DNA of 17,955 nucleotides from CAKAHY01 sp041848045 (GTDB taxonomy: Bacteria; Bacillota; Clostridia; Lachnospirales; Lachnospiraceae), in assembly GCA_041848045.1 (NCBI GenBank), contig JBGZHY010000101.1:1-17955 (forward strand), given 5' to 3'. The stretch's first letter is position 1. The number at the start of each line of letters is the position of its first letter. The notes beneath the pieces were generated by a model. That model was not told the DNA's origin. It saw only the letters and a program-made list of their open reading frames with translations, and searched no databases. Below are positions 15,725 through 17,955 of this stretch, in pieces. The translations under genes and the position numbers were made by a program.

Positions 15725-17056
15725 TTATGCATTATCGTCTTTAACATCATCAAGATCAGGCAGGATCAGGTTCATGATTACGCCGACCACCACGGCAATG
15801 AACAGGCCGGAGATATTCAGCGTGTAGTCGCCGAACTGTAAATTGATGCCTCCCAGGTTGGCAAAGCCAAGACCCAATACCAGTATAAGTCCTACTATAG
15901 TCAAATTTCTGGAATGTGTAAAGTCTAAATTTGACTCTGCCAGAGAGCGGATGCCCACGGCGGCGATCATACCGAATAATATGATTTCCACGCCGCCCTT
16001 TACCGGGTCGGGGATGGTCTGCAAAATCGCACCGATTTTTCCGAATAAGCCGAGAAAAATGGCAAGAACCGCCGTCAGCCTCAACAGTCTTGGATTATAG
16101 TTTTTGGTGGTGGCAAGTACACCGGTGTTTTCGGAATAGGTGGTATTGCTGGGACCGCCGATAAAGCCGGCGAACATGGTGGCAAGACCGTCGCCCAGCA
16201 AGGTTTTATGGAGTCCCGGATCCTTTAAAAAGTCCTTTCCCACTACGGTTGCATTGGTTGTAATATCACCGATATGCTCCATAAAGGTAACCAGGGCAAT
16301 CGGCGCAATGGAAAGGATAGCCCCCAGTTCAAAGACAGGAAGACTCATAAAAGGGGCGCCGTTGGAGTCGGTGCTGACAAAAGGAATGTTAATCCAAGGT
16401 GAACGGGCAATGGCGGAAAAATCCATATGGAAGATTCCGAATATGCTCAGAATCACACAGAGCAGATAGCCGAAGAGGATGCCGAGGAGAATCGGAACCA
16501 GTTTGAAGAATCCCTTTGCGAAAATAGAGCAGAGAACCACGACAAAAATGGTAAAGCCTGCAATGGCAAGGTTTAAACCGAGGGCAGGACTGAAGCCGCC
16601 CGCAAGTCCCAAGCCGCCGGTGGCATCCGTAATCGCCACGCCTGCCAGGTTGATGCCGATGACGATAATAACCGGACCGGTTACCACAGGAGGAAATACC
16701 TTCTTGATTTTTTCGGCGCCGATGAAGTATGCCAAAGCGGCAAAAAGCAGGTAGACTAAGCCGGAAACCACGATACCTCCCTGCGCAACGGGAACATTTT
16801 GCAGGACGATTTGCCCCTCCGGTTTGATAATGGCAGAAACCGCCGCCAGGAAAGCAAAAGAAGAACCCAAGAATACGGGAACCTTAAAGCCTGTGCATGC
16901 GTGAAAAATCAGAGTGCCGACACCGGCGGTAAATAAAGCCAGAGAGGGATTCAGACCCGTGATTAAAGGAACCAGTACAGTAGCACCGAACATAGCGAAC
17001 AAATGTTGAATACTAAGCAGATAGTCCTTTGACGTGAAAGCTGGATGTTTGGACAT
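15725..17056 (-). CDS. uraA: Uracil permease, NCS2/NAT family
   Basis: A 443-residue, very hydrophobic protein with the pattern of the 14-helix NCS2 nucleobase transporters. The QH pair (17-18) in helix 1 and the two acidic residues corresponding to E. coli UraA Glu241 and Glu290 are present as Glu260 and Glu309, with the same 49-residue spacing and the surroundings FMEHIGD and TTYSENTG. It most likely imports uracil with protons, supported by the adjacent upp. AAGGAG sits 8 bases before the ATG. The leader is about 60 bases and shows no PyrR-type or other recognisable attenuator, so how it is regulated is not visible. Some annotations name such genes pyrP. Confidence 0.95.
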   Translation of the reverse strand: MSKHPAFTSKDYLLSIQHLFAMFGATVLVPLITGLNPSLALFTAGVGTLIFHACTGFKVPVFLGSSFAFLAAVSAIIKPEGQIVLQNVPVAQGGIVVSGLVYLLFAALAYFIGAEKIKKVFPPVVTGPVIIVIGINLAGVAITDATGGLGLAGGFSPALGLNLAIAGFTIFVVVLCSIFAKGFFKLVPILLGILFGYLLCVILSIFGIFHMDFSAIARSPWINIPFVSTDSNGAPFMSLPVFELGAILSIAPIALVTFMEHIGDITTNATVVGKDFLKDPGLHKTLLGDGLATMFAGFIGGPSNTTYSENTGVLATTKNYNPRLLRLTAVLAIFLGLFGKIGAILQTIPDPVKGGVEIILFGMIAAVGIRSLAESNLDFTHSRNLTIVGLILVLGLGFANLGGINLQFGDYTLNISGLFIAVVVGVIMNLILPDLDDVKDDNA

Positions 17057-17125
17057 TGTATTTTCTCCTTAATGTAAAAATTTAGATTTTCAAGAAAATT
17101 CAGAAAGAATTTTATAAATCACATT

Positions 17126-17154
17126 ATTCTATCAGAGGAGCTTTTGAAAATCAA
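17126..17154 (-). promoter_or_regulatory. Promoter of uraA-upp
   Basis: Read on the - strand, TTGATT (17154-17149) and TAGAAT (17131-17126) are 17 bases apart, and TG lies one base before the -10 (extended -10). The predicted start of transcription is near 17119. A 14-bp dyad, ATTTTC-TT-GAAAAT, lies in the leader (17086-17099); it is AT-rich and may be chance. Confidence 0.65.
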
Positions 17155-17178
17155 TATGGAAATTTTGTTTTTTAATCA

Positions 17179-17207
17179 TTGCTTTATTTTTTTCCTCTTG
17201 CTAGAAT
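17179..17207 (+). promoter_or_regulatory. Promoter of the CydD-like gene
   Basis: TTGCTT (17179-17184) and TAGAAT (17202-17207) are 17 bases apart with TGc directly before the -10 (extended -10). It is divergent from the uraA promoter; the two -35 elements are about 25 bases apart, so regulation could be shared. The rest of the 17057-17240 gap holds only AT-rich DNA. Confidence 0.65.
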
Positions 17208-17240
17208 GCAGTATAGAAGGGAAAAGAGGAGGTAAGTACG

Positions 17241-17955
17241 ATGATAAAACCGAGATTGATACGGCTCGTACCGGAAAGCAGGGCTCTTATCGGAAAGGCT
17301 GTAGGAGCGCAGCTGATTGCTTTGTTTTGCAATATTCTGACGGTACTTACTCTGGCATACATTATAGAGAATACCTATACACGGGAAAGGGAACTTTCCT
17401 ATCCTCTTGCGGCAAGCATATTGGCAGGCGCCATGCTGCTTCGCTTTTGCTGCAGCAAAGCTGCCGCATCCGCTTCCTATCTGCTTTCCAAGGCGGCAAA
17501 AGAAAGGCTGCGGGGGAATATGTTTCAAAAAATCTTTCAATTCGGGGCGGCATACAGAGAGAAGATATACAGTGCGGAACTGGTGCAATTGGCTACGGAG
17601 GGAGTGGAACAGCTGGAAGCTTATTTTGCCGCGTATCTGCCACAGTTTTTTTATGCCATGCTGGCGCCGCTGTTTTTGTTTCTTACCTTGTCTTTCATCA
17701 GTGTGCAGGCAGCGTTTATCTTATTTATATGCGTGCCTTTGATTCCTTTATCCATTATGGCGGTACAGCGCCTTGCCAAGAAGCTTTTGGCAAAGTATTG
17801 GGGCAGGTATTCCAATCTGGGCAGCCGTTTTCTGGAAAATCTGCAGGCCATGACCACCTTAAAGGTATACAAGGCGGATGCGTATAAACACAGGCAGATG
17901 AATGAGGAAGCGGAGGAATTTCGTAAGATTACCATGCGCGTTCTGATTATGCAGC
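17241..17955 (+). CDS. CydD-like ABC exporter (membrane half), cut by the window end
   Basis: The frame opens with ATG after AGGAGG (8-base spacing) and runs 238 residues to the edge without a stop, starting MIKPRLIRLVPESR. It shows several membrane helices (for example IALFCNILTVLTLAYII and APLFLFLTLSFISVQAAFILF). The block from residue about 115, ELVQLATEGVEQLEAYFAAY then LPQFF, and later GSRFLENLQAMTTLKVY, closely resembles the membrane domain of CydD-type ABC proteins, which export cysteine/glutathione with CydC. The ATPase domain would lie beyond the window. Anaerobes of this kind often have such pairs without an evident cytochrome bd, so the exported substrate is uncertain and a general type-1 ABC exporter remains possible. 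Confidence 0.85.
   Translation, partial: MIKPRLIRLVPESRALIGKAVGAQLIALFCNILTVLTLAYIIENTYTRERELSYPLAASILAGAMLLRFCCSKAAASASYLLSKAAKERLRGNMFQKIFQFGAAYREKIYSAELVQLATEGVEQLEAYFAAYLPQFFYAMLAPLFLFLTLSFISVQAAFILFICVPLIPLSIMAVQRLAKKLLAKYWGRYSNLGSRFLENLQAMTTLKVYKADAYKHRQMNEEAEEFRKITMRVLIMQ

Noticed and set aside
17086..17099. A 14-bp dyad in the uraA leader as an operator or attenuator
   Set aside because: It is short and AT-rich in an AT-rich gap, with a 2-base spacer and no match to a known pyrimidine control element, so chance is likely.
17144..17887. A 247-residue open frame on the + strand
   Set aside because: It is in a different frame from the clear CydD-like gene starting at 17241, has no good ribosome site and its composition (Cys, Arg, Gly-rich, low complexity order) is that of an out-of-frame translation.
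1..17955. CRISPR arrays, IS elements, prophage genes, tRNA or rRNA genes
   Set aside because: No regularly spaced repeats, transposase or phage-like proteins, terminal inverted repeats, or tRNA/rRNA sequences were found by eye on either strand.

Overview
The window looks like chromosomal DNA of an anaerobic Firmicute, most likely a Lachnospiraceae member. The evidence is strong AGGAGG-type ribosome sites, tightly packed operons, a class I hybrid cluster protein, a valS-folC pair, and large proteins that resemble families I remember as DUF5717 and DUF5716 from that family. This is judged from sequence and memory, not from a search. No tRNA, rRNA, CRISPR array, IS element or phage gene was seen.

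Layout. (1) 10-3900, + strand: a redox / nitrosative-stress cluster. It holds an ABC-type ATPase with a DUF1858-like N-terminus, a Crp/Fnr regulator, a C_GCAxxG_C_C protein and the hybrid cluster protein Hcp. A perfect dyad, GTAAC-N4-GTTAC, sits at about -41.5 from the predicted hcp start of transcription, which suggests the neighbouring Crp/Fnr protein activates hcp. A strong terminator closes the block at 3933-3957. (2) 4021-15023, + strand: one long run of seven genes behind a single good promoter (3959-3987). Gaps are 27 bp or less, some genes abut, and one pair overlaps. In order they are a 1189-aa beta-domain/alpha-helical-repeat protein, a divergent Hsp70/actin-fold protein, a 268-aa TPR-like protein, valS, folC, a 48-aa acidic protein and a membrane-anchored TPR protein. 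(3) 15073-17056, - strand: uraA-upp (uracil uptake and salvage), facing the previous operon across a shared bidirectional terminator. (4) 17241 to the window end, + strand: the start of a CydD-like ABC exporter, cut by the window edge and divergent from uraA.

The most interesting part is region 2. Housekeeping genes for valyl-tRNA charging and folate polyglutamylation are embedded among five proteins of unknown function. Those five combine a chaperone-like (possibly catalytically degenerate) Hsp70 fold, several helical-repeat scaffolds, a small acidic protein and a bitopic membrane TPR protein. That composition is consistent with an uncharacterised protein-assembly or envelope-linked scaffold complex. 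The functional link is inference from gene order and fold recognition only.
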